NCBI RefSeq assembly: GCF_009709555.1
Contig: NZ_WJBG01000187.1
Coordinates: 1-64,000 of the forward strand
From: Streptomyces blattellae
GTDB lineage: Bacteria > Actinomycetota > Actinomycetes > Streptomycetales > Streptomycetaceae
Direction of reading: 5' to 3'
Length of the DNA stretch: 64,000 bases
Shown: positions 17,843 through 26,497 of the stretch, piece by piece
Layout: every line of letters starts with the position of its first letter
How positions within the stretch are numbered: the first letter of the stretch is position 1
Notes under the pieces: generated by a model
Told to the model about the DNA's origin: nothing
The model's input: only the letters and a program-made list of their open reading frames with translations
The model's database searches: none
Position numbers and translations under genes: made by a program

Positions 17843-20077
17843 GTGGCAGCCCTAGCACGCTGGTGTGTTCAACGCCGCCTCGTCGCCGTTCTGCTGTGGC
17901 TCCTCGCCTTCGGCGGGGTGAGCGCGGCCGCCGCCGTCGCCGGCACCGCGTACTCGAACGACTACGAGGTCCCCGGCACCGAGTCCGGGCACGCCACCCA
18001 GCTGCTGCGGGACGGCTTCCCCGGACTCGGCGGCGACAGCGACACCGTTGTCTGGCACACCACGTCCGGCACCGTCCGCGCCGCCGACGTCGAGCAGACC
18101 ATGACCCGCACCCTGAACGAGATCGCGGAACTGCCCGGCGTGGCCGGAGTGGTCAGCCCATACGACGGCCAGGGCGCGGCGCGGATCAGCGGCGACGGAC
18201 GTACGGCCTACGCGACCGTCACCTTCGACGACCCGGTGGAGTCCGTCGGCAGGTCCGAGGCGCAGACCGTCGTCGACACCGCCGAGTCCGCCGAGTCCCA
18301 GGGGCTTGACGTGGAGCTGGGCGGCAGTGCCATCGCGCTGACCGAATCGTCCGGCGGGCACCTCGCGGAGATCGTCGGGGTGGCGGTCGCCGCGGTCGTG
18401 CTCTTCCTCGCCTTCGGCTCGCTCGCCGCCTCGCTGCTGCCCATCGCCACCGCGCTGGTGAGCGTCGGCACGGCGTACGCCGGGACCGTGCTGCTCGGGC
18501 ATGTCATGACCGTGGCCGACTTCGCGCCCATGCTCGGCATGCTGATCGGGCTGGGCGTCGGCATCGACTACGCGCTGTTCATCGTGACCAGACACCGGCG
18601 CGGCCTGAAACAGGGACTGTCCGTCACCGAGTCGGTCACGAGCGCCGTCGCGACGACCGGGCGTGCGGTGGTCTTCGCGGGCGCCACGGTGTGCATAGCC
18701 CTGCTGGGGATGCTGATCCTGCGGCTGAACTTCCTGAACGGCGTCGCCCTCGCCGCCTCGCTGACCGTGGTCCTCACCGTCGTCGCCGCCGTGACCCTGC
18801 TGCCGGCCCTGCTCTCCTTCATCGGCATACGGGCGCTCAGCCGCCGTGAGCGCCGCAGGCTCGCCGAGCACGGTCCCGAGCCCGAGCTGCCGACCGGGTT
18901 CGCGGCCCGCTGGTCGGCCTTCGTGGAACGGCACCCCAAGAAGCTCGCCGCCGTCGCCCTCGCCGTGATCACGCTGCTGGCCCTGCCCACGCTCGGGCTC
19001 CGCCTGGGCACCTCCGACCAGGGCAACAACTCTCAGGCGACGACCACCAGGCAGGCGTACGACCTGCTCGCGGACGGCTTCGGCCCCGGCGTCAACGGGC
19101 CGCTGACCCTCGTCACCGCCGTCGACGGAGCAGAGGACAAGCTCGCCCTCGACAACCTCGACGCCACCCTCCGTGCCACCGAGGGGGTCGCGTCCGTGAC
19201 GCCGGTGACCTACAGCTCCGGCGGCAGCACGGCGTATCTGACCGTCGTCCCGCAGTCCTCTCCGCAGTCGGAGCAGACCAGCGCCCTCGTCGACCGGCTG
19301 CGCACCGAGGTGCTGCCGCGTGCCGAGACGGGCACCTCGCTGGATGTGCACGTCGGCGGGGTGACGGCGGCCTACGACGACTTCGCCGATGTCATCGTCG
19401 GCAAGCTGCCGCTGTTCGTGGGCGTCGTCGTGGGCCTCGGCTGTCTGCTGCTCCTGCTCGCCTTCCGGTCCGTCGGCATTCCGCTGAAGGCCGCCGCGAT
19501 GAACGTGGCCGCCGTCGCCGCCGCGTTCGGAGTGGTCGTCGCGATCTTCCAGTGGGGGTGGGGAAGCGAGCTGCTGGGGCTGGGCCGGGCCGGGCCGATC
19601 GAGCCGTTCCTGCCGGTCATCATGGTGTCGGTGCTGTTCGGCCTCTCCATGGACTACCAGGTCTTCCTGGTCAGCCGGATGTACGAGGAGTGGCTGGAGA
19701 CCGGCGACAACCGGCGGGCCGTCCGCATCGGCCTCGCCGAGACCAGCCGGGTGATCAACTCCGCCGCGGTCATCATGATCTCGGTCTTCCTCGCCTTCGT
19801 GCTCAGCGGCGACCGCGTGATCGCCATGTTCGGCATCGCACTGGCCGCCGCGGTCGCCCTCGACGCCTTCGTCCTGCGTACGTTGCTGGTGCCGGCCCTC
19901 ATGCACCTGCTCGGCGGCGCCAACTGGTGGCTGCCGCGCGCGCTGGACAAGCGCCTGCCGCGCATCAGCATCGAGCCGCCCGAGTGCCGTGCCGCCCATG
20001 AGAGGCTCGCCGACGTCGACGTCGTGGAGCAGCTGGAGAAGGAGCGGGATCAGGATGTACGCGATATCCCTGGGTGA
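17843..20077 (+). CDS. MMPL-family (RND superfamily) membrane transporter
   Basis: A 744-aa exporter with two repeated halves, each with an extracytoplasmic loop and about six helices. The paired MMPL motifs GVGIDYALFIVTRHRRGL (about residues 236-253) and GLSMDYQVFLVSRMYE (about 600-615) carry the proton-relay Asp-Tyr pairs. Length fits the shorter actinobacterial MMPL proteins. The substrate is not evident; lipids or drugs are typical. The start is GTG 17843 after GGGAG. The downstream GNAT gene overlaps its 3' end. Confidence 0.92.
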   Translation: MAALARWCVQRRLVAVLLWLLAFGGVSAAAAVAGTAYSNDYEVPGTESGHATQLLRDGFPGLGGDSDTVVWHTTSGTVRAADVEQTMTRTLNEIAELPGVAGVVSPYDGQGAARISGDGRTAYATVTFDDPVESVGRSEAQTVVDTAESAESQGLDVELGGSAIALTESSGGHLAEIVGVAVAAVVLFLAFGSLAASLLPIATALVSVGTAYAGTVLLGHVMTVADFAPMLGMLIGLGVGIDYALFIVTRHRRGLKQGLSVTESVTSAVATTGRAVVFAGATVCIALLGMLILRLNFLNGVALAASLTVVLTVVAAVTLLPALLSFIGIRALSRRERRRLAEHGPEPELPTGFAARWSAFVERHPKKLAAVALAVITLLALPTLGLRLGTSDQGNNSQATTTRQAYDLLADGFGPGVNGPLTLVTAVDGAEDKLALDNLDATLRATEGVASVTPVTYSSGGSTAYLTVVPQSSPQSEQTSALVDRLRTEVLPRAETGTSLDVHVGGVTAAYDDFADVIVGKLPLFVGVVVGLGCLLLLLAFRSVGIPLKAAAMNVAAVAAAFGVVVAIFQWGWGSELLGLGRAGPIEPFLPVIMVSVLFGLSMDYQVFLVSRMYEEWLETGDNRRAVRIGLAETSRVINSAAVIMISVFLAFVLSGDRVIAMFGIALAAAVALDAFVLRTLLVPALMHLLGGANWWLPRALDKRLPRISIEPPECRAAHERLADVDVVEQLEKERDQDVRDIPG

Positions 20078-20630
20078 CGACGGAGCGCAGCTGCGGCCCC
20101 TGGAGCCCTGGCACGCCCAGGAGTTCCTGGCCCACCTGGACCGGGGGCGCGAGTTCGTCAACCAGTACATCCCGTTCGGGGCCACGGCCGTCGATGCCGG
20201 CTCCGCGCGGGAACTCCTCCAGTCGTACGCCGACAAGCGCGCGGCCGACACCGGGAGCCTTCACGGGCTGTGGCTGGACGGCAAGCTCGTCGGCGGCGTG
20301 CTGTTCCTGCTCTTCGACGCCGAGCGGGGCACCTGCGAGGTCGGCTGCTGGCTGGAGCCGGCCGCCGCCGGGCGCGGACTGGTCACGCGGGCCATGCGGG
20401 TCCTCATCGACTGGGCGGTTGACGAGCGCGGCATCCACCGTGTGGAGTGGCAGGCGTCGTCCGCCAACGAGCCGAGCATCAACGTGGCGCGGCGGCTGGG
20501 CATGAGCCGCGATGGCGTACTGCGGCAGAGCTATCCCTACCGGGACGTGCGCCACGACCTTGAGGTGTGGTCCGTCCTCGCCCCCGAATGGCGTGAAGCA
20601 CGCGCGCGTGCCGCTGACAACGATCATTAA
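20055..20630 (+). CDS. GNAT acetyltransferase, RimJ/RimL type
   Basis: A 191-aa N-acetyltransferase. It shows the RimL-type pattern: AQLRPLEPWHAQEF, a Glu-Val-Gly-Cys-Trp-Leu strand, the acetyl-CoA loop AAAGRGLVTRAM, then HRVEWQASSANEPSINVARRLG and a C-terminal DVRHDLEVWSVL. Such enzymes acetylate ribosomal protein N-termini or small amines. ATG 20055 overlaps the MMPL 3' end by 23 bases and has a strong GGAGAAGGAGCGGG ribosome site, so it is translationally coupled to the transporter. Confidence 0.9.
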   Translation: MYAISLGDDGAQLRPLEPWHAQEFLAHLDRGREFVNQYIPFGATAVDAGSARELLQSYADKRAADTGSLHGLWLDGKLVGGVLFLLFDAERGTCEVGCWLEPAAAGRGLVTRAMRVLIDWAVDERGIHRVEWQASSANEPSINVARRLGMSRDGVLRQSYPYRDVRHDLEVWSVLAPEWREARARAADNDH

Positions 20631-20656
20631 GAGACTTCTCAGACAGGATCCGTACG

Positions 20657-21244
20657 GTGCGCGACATGGGAACCAAGACAGCTGACGAAGCCGGCGCCGG
20701 GACAGGCACCGAGGCCGCGACAGACGAGGAGAAGGTGGACGTCACCAAGTCCGGCGACGTGACGGAGGACGCGGCCGAGCCGGCCGACATCCTGTCCGCC
20801 GGGGACGAGGACGGTGACGAGCTGCCCGAGGCCCGGGTGAAGGAGCCCTCCATCGTCGGTCAGGGCGCCGGCGCCATAGTCTCCGCCGCGATCGGTATGG
20901 TCTCCCTGTCCGGCAGCTGGGTCGGCACGGTGGCTTCGGCGCGCGAAAACATCAACGGCCAGCTGGAGATGCAGGCCGTGTCGAACCCGAGCATCGCCAC
21001 GCAGCTCGAAGCGCAGTACGGTGACGCCTGGCACGCCACCGCGCTGTGGGGCGGGATCTTCGCGCTGGTCGCGCTGATCGTCGGCGTCGCGGTGCTCGCC
21101 CGGCCGGCGTTCGGCGTCCCGGGCAAGCCGCAGCCGGTCTGGATCAAGTCGGTGTCCTGGGCGGGCGTCTCGCTCGGCGTCATCGGCCTGCTCCTCGCGG
21201 TCCTCAAGTACACCGACGTCCTGCTCGGACTGCCGTCCACCTGA
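20657..21244 (+). CDS. Membrane protein with acidic N-terminus
   Basis: A 195-aa protein. Residues 1-65 are acidic and disordered (TDEEKVDVTKSG, DEDGDELPEA); three hydrophobic segments follow at about 70-95, 133-152 and 168-188. No enzyme motif is visible. The GTG at 20657 is used, with ATG 20666 as an alternative; neither has a good ribosome site. It follows the GNAT gene by 26 bp and a strong terminator follows it. Function unknown. Confidence 0.7.
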   Translation: MRDMGTKTADEAGAGTGTEAATDEEKVDVTKSGDVTEDAAEPADILSAGDEDGDELPEARVKEPSIVGQGAGAIVSAAIGMVSLSGSWVGTVASARENINGQLEMQAVSNPSIATQLEAQYGDAWHATALWGGIFALVALIVGVAVLARPAFGVPGKPQPVWIKSVSWAGVSLGVIGLLLAVLKYTDVLLGLPST

Positions 21245-21269
21245 ACCACCGCGGGTCCTGAGGGGTCTT

Positions 21270-21302
21270 AGGGCGATCCGTGAGCACCTTACGGATCGCC
21301 CT
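21270..21302. terminator. Terminator after the acidic membrane protein gene
   Basis: Perfect 12-bp stem (AGGGCGATCCGT with ACGGATCGCCCT) and a 9-base loop, 26 bp after the stop. Confidence 0.85.
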
Positions 21303-21443
21303 GAGGCTCCTCACGCACGTCTAAGGCCCCGCCCGCCGCCCAAGATGCGGAACTCTGCCGATGTGGCAGGCCCCCCTGGGAGACGAAGGTTGAGGCATCG
21401 CAGAAAGCGAGACCCGAAACCGACTCTCACCGGGGGAGACACC

Positions 21444-21629
21444 ATGTACGACTACGAGATGCTGCAGCTCCGCTCCGCCGACTTGATCCGCCAGGCCGAG
21501 CAGGAACGGCTCGCCCGCGAGGTCGTCCGCGCTCGCCGCGCCGCCCGCCGCGAAGCGGCCCGACGCACCGCCGAGCCGGACAGCCATCCCCACCGCCCAC
21601 GCCGGGACCGGTTCGCCCGGGTCGCATGA
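21444..21629 (+). CDS. Small basic protein (61 aa)
   Basis: A 61-aa protein beginning MYDYEMLQLRSADLIRQAEQ, then an Arg/Ala-rich helix (VVRARRAARREAARR). The pattern predicts one long basic amphipathic helix. ATG 21444 has a GGGGGAG ribosome site 6-7 bases upstream. A 10-bp-stem hairpin 25 bases after its stop ends the unit before the LuxR ATPase gene. No known function. Confidence 0.7.
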   Translation: MYDYEMLQLRSADLIRQAEQERLAREVVRARRAARREAARRTAEPDSHPHRPRRDRFARVA

Positions 21630-21653
21630 GCGTGGCGGAGGGCGGGGGTGGCA

Positions 21654-21680
21654 GGGCCGTACCGACCAGCGGTACGGCCC
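21654..21680. terminator. Hairpin between the 61-aa gene and the LuxR gene
   Basis: Perfect 10-bp stem (GGGCCGTACC with GGTACGGCCC) and a 7-base loop. It separates the two genes and argues against starting the LuxR gene at the ATG overlapping the 61-aa stop. Confidence 0.75.
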
Positions 21681-21742
21681 GCGCTCGCACTCCGGCCCGT
21701 ACGACGGTCCCGACGACCCCCCGGAAGAAAACCGGTCCCGCG

Positions 21743-21765
21743 TTGTCAGACCCCCGTGCGATGCT
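21743..21765 (+). promoter_or_regulatory. RecA-NDp/PafBC-like promoter of the LuxR ATPase gene
   Basis: TTGTCAGAC, 8 bases, GATGCT, with 7 bases to GTG 21773. The geometry equals the TTGTCRGTG-N8-TANNNT consensus and predicts a leaderless mRNA starting at this GTG. The -10 has G at its first position and two mismatches lie in the upstream box. Confidence 0.5.
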
Positions 21766-21772
21766 CGGGACT

Positions 21773-24700
21773 GTGGAGACCAGGTCCGTGAGTCCCGTTT
21801 TCGTCGGCCGTGGCGACGAGTTGGACATGCTGAAGGACGCGCTCGCCGGCGCCGCGGCCGGCGAGCCGCAGGCGTTGCTGATCGGCGGTGAGGCCGGGGT
21901 CGGCAAGACACGGCTCGTCGAGGAGTTCGCCGCCGCGGCGGGCCGGCAGGGCGCGGTCGTCGCGCTCGGCGGCTGTGTCGAGATCGGCGCCGACGGACTG
22001 CCCTTCGCCTCCTTCTCCGCCGCGCTGCGCGCCCTGCGCCGCGCCCTGCCCGGCGAACTGGCCGCCGCGGCCCAGGGACAGGAGGAGGACCTGGCCCGGC
22101 TGCTGCCGGAGATGGGCGAAACACCCACCGCCCGGACCCCTGGCCGGTCCACCGCCCGGACCACCGGCCGGGACGACGAGCAGGGCATGGCCCGCCTCTT
22201 CGAAATCACCGCACGCCTCCTGGAGCGCGTCGCCGCCGACCACACGGTCGTCGTCGCGCTGGAGGACCTGCACTGGGCCGACGCCTCCACCCGGCACCTC
22301 CTCGCCTATCTGTTCCGCACGCTGCGTACCGGCCGCCTCCTCGTCCTCGCCACCTACCGCTCCGACGACATCCACCGCCGCCACCCACTGCGCCCCCTGC
22401 TCGCCGAACTCGACCGGCTGCGCACGATCCGCCGGATCGAACTCGGCCGGTTCAGCCGCGAGGAAGTCGGCCGCCAGATCGCCGGCATCCTCGCCGCCGA
22501 ACCCGACCCCGCCCAGGTCGACGAGATCTTCCAGCGCTCCGACGGCAATGCCTTCTTCGTCGAGGAACTCGCCGTCTCCGCCGCCGAGGGCTGCCGCACC
22601 GGGCTCACCGACTCCCTGCGCGATCTGCTCCTGGTCCGGGTCGAGTGCCTGCCCGAGAGCGCCCAGCGGGTCGCCCGGATCGTCGCCGAGGGCGGCTCCG
22701 CCGTCGAGTACCGGCTGCTCGCCGCGATCGCCGGGCTCGCCGAGGACGACCTGATCGACGCGCTGCGGGCCGCCGTGAACGCCAACATCCTCAGCGCCGC
22801 CCCCGACAAGGACGGCTACCGCTTCCGCCACTCCCTGGTCCGCGAGGCCGTCGGCGACGACCTGCTGCCCGGCGAGCGCTCCCGGCTCAACCGCCGCTAC
22901 GCCGAAGCCCTGGAGGCCGATCCCACCCTCGTCCCCGCCGACGAGCGCGTCATGCGCCTGGCCAGCTACTGGTACCACGCCCACGACGCCGCCAAGGCCC
23001 TGCCCGCCGTCCTCGCCGCCTCCGTCACGGCCCGCCGCCGACACGCCCACGCCGAGCAACTGCGGCTCCTGGAACGGGCGATGGAGCTGTGGGACACCGC
23101 CCCCGAGGAGATCCGGGCCACGCTGCGCCCCGTCGACTACACCGAGGTCTATCCCCCCTGCGGCTGCGACCCCGCCACCACGCCCCTGCGCTCCCTCGAC
23201 CTGATGGCCGAGGCCGCCGTCGCCGGGCGGCTGTGCGGGGAGCGGGAACGCGCCCTGAAGATCACCAAGCGGGCGCTGCGGCTGCTGGAGGACGAGGGAG
23301 ACGCCCTGCGCGCCGCCTGGTTCTGGAACCAGCGGGCCCGGCTGGTCCAGGCCCTGGCCCGCGGCGACGGATGGCGGGAACTGGCCACCGCCCAGGACCT
23401 GGTACGCGGCCTGCCGCCCTCCGAGGTGCATGCCGAGGTCCTCGCGACGGTGGCCAACTGGTGGATGCTGCACGACCCGGGCCCCGATGCGCTCATCTCG
23501 GCCGAGCGGGCCGTGGAGTACGCACGCATGGTGGGCGCCCGCGACATCGAGATGAACGCACGGCTGACGCTCGGCGGGCTGCTGGTCGACGCGGGTGACA
23601 TCGAGGCCGGACTCGCGGAGGTGCACCGGGTCAAGGAGCAGGTGGAGACGCTCGGCGCCGCGTCCGTGATGGCGCGCGTGTATGTGAATCTGCCCTCCCA
23701 CCTGGAAGGGATAGGCCGCTCGCAAGAGGCCGTCCCGCTCCTTGAGGAAGGCATCGAATTCACCCGGAGACTGCGCCTGCTGGACAGCGAGGCCTGGGTG
23801 TGGGGCAACCTCTCCGATTCCCTCTTCTCCCTGGGCCGTTGGGACGAGGCCGGGGAGGCCGCCACCAGCTCGGAGCGGGTCAGCCTGAGCGCCAAGCCCC
23901 GCGGCATGTACGCCACACGGCACGCCGGACTCGCCCTTGAACGCGGTGATCTGGCCGAGGCCGCCCGCCAACTGGCCGCAGCCCGGGGGCATTTCGGCGC
24001 CCATGAGAGCGCCCCCCAGTACACGCTGCCCCTGGCCCACATCGCCATCGGCATCGCGGCCGGCCAGGGCCGCCTCCGCGACGCCCGTGCCGAACTCGGG
24101 CGCGTCCTGGACACCGGATTCCCACCCGGCACCCAGCGCTACGCCTGGCCGCTGCTGCTCACCTCCGCCACCGCGGAGGCCGACGCGTGCGGCCTGCCCG
24201 CCCCCGATGCGGGCCGGGCCGAGATCCTCGACCGCATCCGCACCGCCGCCAAGTCCCTGGCGACGAACGTCCCCATCTGGCAGGCGTACGAACGCTGGGT
24301 CCGCGCCGAACTGCTGCGGGCCGAGGCGCGCAGCACCCCGGACGACTGGTCCGAGACGGTCACCGCCTTCGAACGCCTCGACCGGCCCTACGATCTCGCC
24401 CGCGTCCGGTACCGCCTCGCCGAGGCCCTGCTGCCGCACGGCGGCGACGACGAGCGTGACCGGGCCGCCGAACTGCTCCGCCTGGCCCGTGCCGTCGCCG
24501 GCCATCTCGGCGCCCGCCCGCTGGCCGACAGGGCCGCGCTGCTCGCCCAGCGCGCCCGCCTCAGCCTGACCCACACCCCCAAGCAGCCGCTGGCTCCCGC
24601 CGACCCCGCCGAGGCCCTCGGCCTCACCGGCCGGGAACGCGACGTCCTGCGCCTGGTCTCCGCCGGCCGCACCAACCGCCAGATCGCCGAGGAGCTCTTC

Positions 24701-24859
24701 ATCTCCCCCAAGACCGCCAGCGTCCACGTCTCCAACATCCTGTCCAAGCTCGGCGTCTCAGGCAGGGGAGAGGCGGCGGCGGTGGCACATCGGCTGGGAC
24801 TGTTCGCCCCCGACTCCGTCCCGGGCGCCCCCGGCGCCACCCCCCTTTCCGGCTGCTGA
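21773..24859 (+). CDS. Large ATP-binding LuxR-family regulator (LAL type)
   Basis: A 1,028-aa regulator. An AAA/NACHT-like ATPase lies at the N-terminus: Walker A GGEAGVGKT (38-46) and Walker B VVVALEDLHWAD (about 155-166). A long TPR-like helical middle (about 390-930) and a C-terminal LuxR helix-turn-helix follow (LTGRERDVLRLVSAGRTNRQ ... KTASVHVSNILSKLGV, about 950-1010). These proteins sense a signal, bind ATP and activate transcription. I chose GTG 21773 because a promoter ends 7 bases before it and a terminator lies inside the longer alternative from 21626. The targets are unknown. Confidence 0.9.
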   Translation: METRSVSPVFVGRGDELDMLKDALAGAAAGEPQALLIGGEAGVGKTRLVEEFAAAAGRQGAVVALGGCVEIGADGLPFASFSAALRALRRALPGELAAAAQGQEEDLARLLPEMGETPTARTPGRSTARTTGRDDEQGMARLFEITARLLERVAADHTVVVALEDLHWADASTRHLLAYLFRTLRTGRLLVLATYRSDDIHRRHPLRPLLAELDRLRTIRRIELGRFSREEVGRQIAGILAAEPDPAQVDEIFQRSDGNAFFVEELAVSAAEGCRTGLTDSLRDLLLVRVECLPESAQRVARIVAEGGSAVEYRLLAAIAGLAEDDLIDALRAAVNANILSAAPDKDGYRFRHSLVREAVGDDLLPGERSRLNRRYAEALEADPTLVPADERVMRLASYWYHAHDAAKALPAVLAASVTARRRHAHAEQLRLLERAMELWDTAPEEIRATLRPVDYTEVYPPCGCDPATTPLRSLDLMAEAAVAGRLCGERERALKITKRALRLLEDEGDALRAAWFWNQRARLVQALARGDGWRELATAQDLVRGLPPSEVHAEVLATVANWWMLHDPGPDALISAERAVEYARMVGARDIEMNARLTLGGLLVDAGDIEAGLAEVHRVKEQVETLGAASVMARVYVNLPSHLEGIGRSQEAVPLLEEGIEFTRRLRLLDSEAWVWGNLSDSLFSLGRWDEAGEAATSSERVSLSAKPRGMYATRHAGLALERGDLAEAARQLAAARGHFGAHESAPQYTLPLAHIAIGIAAGQGRLRDARAELGRVLDTGFPPGTQRYAWPLLLTSATAEADACGLPAPDAGRAEILDRIRTAAKSLATNVPIWQAYERWVRAELLRAEARSTPDDWSETVTAFERLDRPYDLARVRYRLAEALLPHGGDDERDRAAELLRLARAVAGHLGARPLADRAALLAQRARLSLTHTPKQPLAPADPAEALGLTGRERDVLRLVSAGRTNRQIAEELFISPKTASVHVSNILSKLGVSGRGEAAAVAHRLGLFAPDSVPGAPGATPLSGC

Positions 24860-24934
24860 GTGAGGCGCCCCGCGCCCGGTGCACGGCCCCGGGAGGCCCT
24901 TCTCACGCCCCGCTCTCCGGCATCGGGTGCGGCG

Positions 24935-24940
24935 TACGCT
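24935..24940 (+). promoter_or_regulatory. -10 element (TACGCT) of the DUF6191-like gene
   Basis: TACGCT about 25 bp before GTG 24965, leaving a short leader with the GGGAGG ribosome site. Confidence 0.5.
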
Positions 24941-24964
24941 GTAAGGGACCGGCAGGGAGGCGCG

Positions 24965-25171
24965 GTGTTCAATATGTTCGAGGAGCTTTTCGCTCCGGGC
25001 CGCAAGCACACCCGCGACGAGCAGAACCGGCTGGAACTGACCCGGGAGGACGTCGGCGACGGGGACCCCGGGCGCGGTCCGATAGATCTCGCCTCGGGGA
25101 AGGTCGTCGTACGGCCGCCGAAGCCGGACGAGGACGATGGCTGTGGCGATGACGACTCCGCCGAGGAGTGA
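24965..25171 (+). CDS. DUF6191-like small acidic protein
   Basis: A 68-aa soluble protein: MFEELFAPGRKHTRDEQNRL, then DVGDGDPGRGPIDLASGKVVVR and a very acidic tail (DEDDGCGDDDSAEE). I believe this is the Streptomyces DUF6191 family; no function is known. GTG 24965 lies 4-5 bases after GGGAGG; the internal ATG 24974 is an alternative. It is convergent with the dehydrogenase gene, 8 bp apart. Confidence 0.75.
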   Translation: MFNMFEELFAPGRKHTRDEQNRLELTREDVGDGDPGRGPIDLASGKVVVRPPKPDEDDGCGDDDSAEE

Positions 25172-25179
25172 GCGCCGGT

Positions 25180-26355
25180 CTACTTCACCCGCACCTCCAG
25201 GATCCGGTCGTCACCGCCGGACGGAGAACCCCGCCCGTCCGTCTCGCTCGTCACCAGCCACAGCTTGTCGCTGCCCGCCGAGACCACCGTGCGCAGCCGG
25301 CCGTACTCGCCTTCGAGGAAGGCCTGGGGGTCGGCCGAGGCCTCGGTGCCCTTCAGGGGGATGCGCCACAGGCGTTCGCCTTTCAGGCCCGCCATCCAGA
25401 CGGAGCCCTCGGCGTAGGCGATGCCGCTGGGGGAGGCGTCGTCCGTGGCCCACTGGGCTATGGGGTTGTGGTACGCGGCGTTGTCGGACGTGCCCTCGGC
25501 TTCCGGCCACCCGTAGTTGTCGCCCGGCTTGATCGCGTTCAGCTCGTCCCAGGTGTCCTGGCCGAACTCGGCGGCGAACAGGCGCTGTTCGGAGTCCCAG
25601 GCGAGGCCCTGCACATTGCGGTGGCCGTAGGAGTACACGGGCGAGTTCGAGAACGGGTTGCCCGGTGCCGGTTCGCCCTCCGGGGTCAGGCGGAGGATCT
25701 TGCCGCCCAGGGAGTCCTCGTCCTGGGACAGGCCCTCCTCACCGCTCTCGCCCGTGCCCGCGTACAGCATCCTGTCCGGGCCGAAGGCGATCCGGCCGCC
25801 GTTGTGGATGAAGCCCTTGGGGATGCCCCGGAAGATCGTGTCGGGTGCGCCGAGCTGTTCGCCGGACGCCTTGTCCTCCTCGTACAGCATGCGGACGATG
25901 CGGTTGTCCGAGGCCGAGGTGAAGTACGCGTAGATCATGTGGTCCGAGGCGTAGTCCGGGGAGAGCGCGAGGCCCATGAGGCCGCCCTCTCCGGCCGGGG
26001 ACACCCCGGGCACCTCGCCCAGCTCGGTCTTCCTGCCCGTCTCCGTGTCGACCCGGGTGATCGTGGCCTCGTCGCGCGAGGAGACCAGCAGGTCGCCGTC
26101 CGGGAGCGGGGCAAGGCCCCACGGCGAGTCCAGGTCCTCGGTGACCGTGCGCACGACGTTCACCGAGCCCTTGGCCGGCGGGGTGGCGTCGGCGGCCTGT
26201 CCCGAAGGCGGGGACTGAGGGCTCGTACCGTTCGATGACGCGCTCTCCTCGCCGCCCGACGATCCCGAGCCTCCGTCGTCGGAGGAGCAGCCGGCTGTCA
26301 GCAGGAGTGTGGCCGCGGCCACTGCGGCCGCCACAGCTCGACGTTGCACGATCAT
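25180..26355 (-). CDS. Lipoprotein, PQQ-type glucose/sorbosone dehydrogenase-like beta-propeller
   Basis: A 391-aa protein. The lipoprotein signal ends in LLLTAGC, followed by a Ser/Gly-rich linker and then a six-bladed propeller of the GSDH family from about residue 65: WGLAPLPDGDLLVSSRDEAT, GGLMGLALSPDY, FIHNGGRIAFGPD, SYGHRNVQGLAWD and a C-terminal DDRILEVRV. It is predicted to sit outside the membrane and oxidise a sugar-like substrate, with cofactor use unproven. The ATG at 26355 is used; ATG 26388 would add 11 residues to the signal. On the same strand as, and 142 bp downstream of, the aldo/keto reductase gene. Confidence 0.87.
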   Translation of the reverse strand: MIVQRRAVAAAVAAATLLLTAGCSSDDGGSGSSGGEESASSNGTSPQSPPSGQAADATPPAKGSVNVVRTVTEDLDSPWGLAPLPDGDLLVSSRDEATITRVDTETGRKTELGEVPGVSPAGEGGLMGLALSPDYASDHMIYAYFTSASDNRIVRMLYEEDKASGEQLGAPDTIFRGIPKGFIHNGGRIAFGPDRMLYAGTGESGEEGLSQDEDSLGGKILRLTPEGEPAPGNPFSNSPVYSYGHRNVQGLAWDSEQRLFAAEFGQDTWDELNAIKPGDNYGWPEAEGTSDNAAYHNPIAQWATDDASPSGIAYAEGSVWMAGLKGERLWRIPLKGTEASADPQAFLEGEYGRLRTVVSAGSDKLWLVTSETDGRGSPSGGDDRILEVRVK

Positions 26356-26497
26356 GGTCCCTTCGACGCGGCGAGTTCTACTTTTCATACACCGCTCGCG
26401 CGACACAGGTTCCCGATCGAAGAATCCCGAATCGTCGTCGCACGGCGAGATTCCACGCATCAGCCCCGGCGCACGTCGACGCGTCCGGACCCGCTTC

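Noticed and set aside
21626..21772. Extended N-terminus of the LuxR gene from the ATG overlapping the 61-aa gene stop
   Set aside because: The extra region is low complexity and contains a 10-bp-stem terminator and a promoter ending at GTG 21773.
21746..24727. 993-codon open frame opposite the LuxR ATPase gene
   Set aside because: Gly/Ala/Gln-rich shadow with no recognisable domain, whereas the plus strand shows Walker and LuxR motifs.
25481..25489. Another damage-type promoter (TTGTCGGAC)
   Set aside because: No TANNNT box lies 8 bases downstream, and it falls inside the dehydrogenase coding region.
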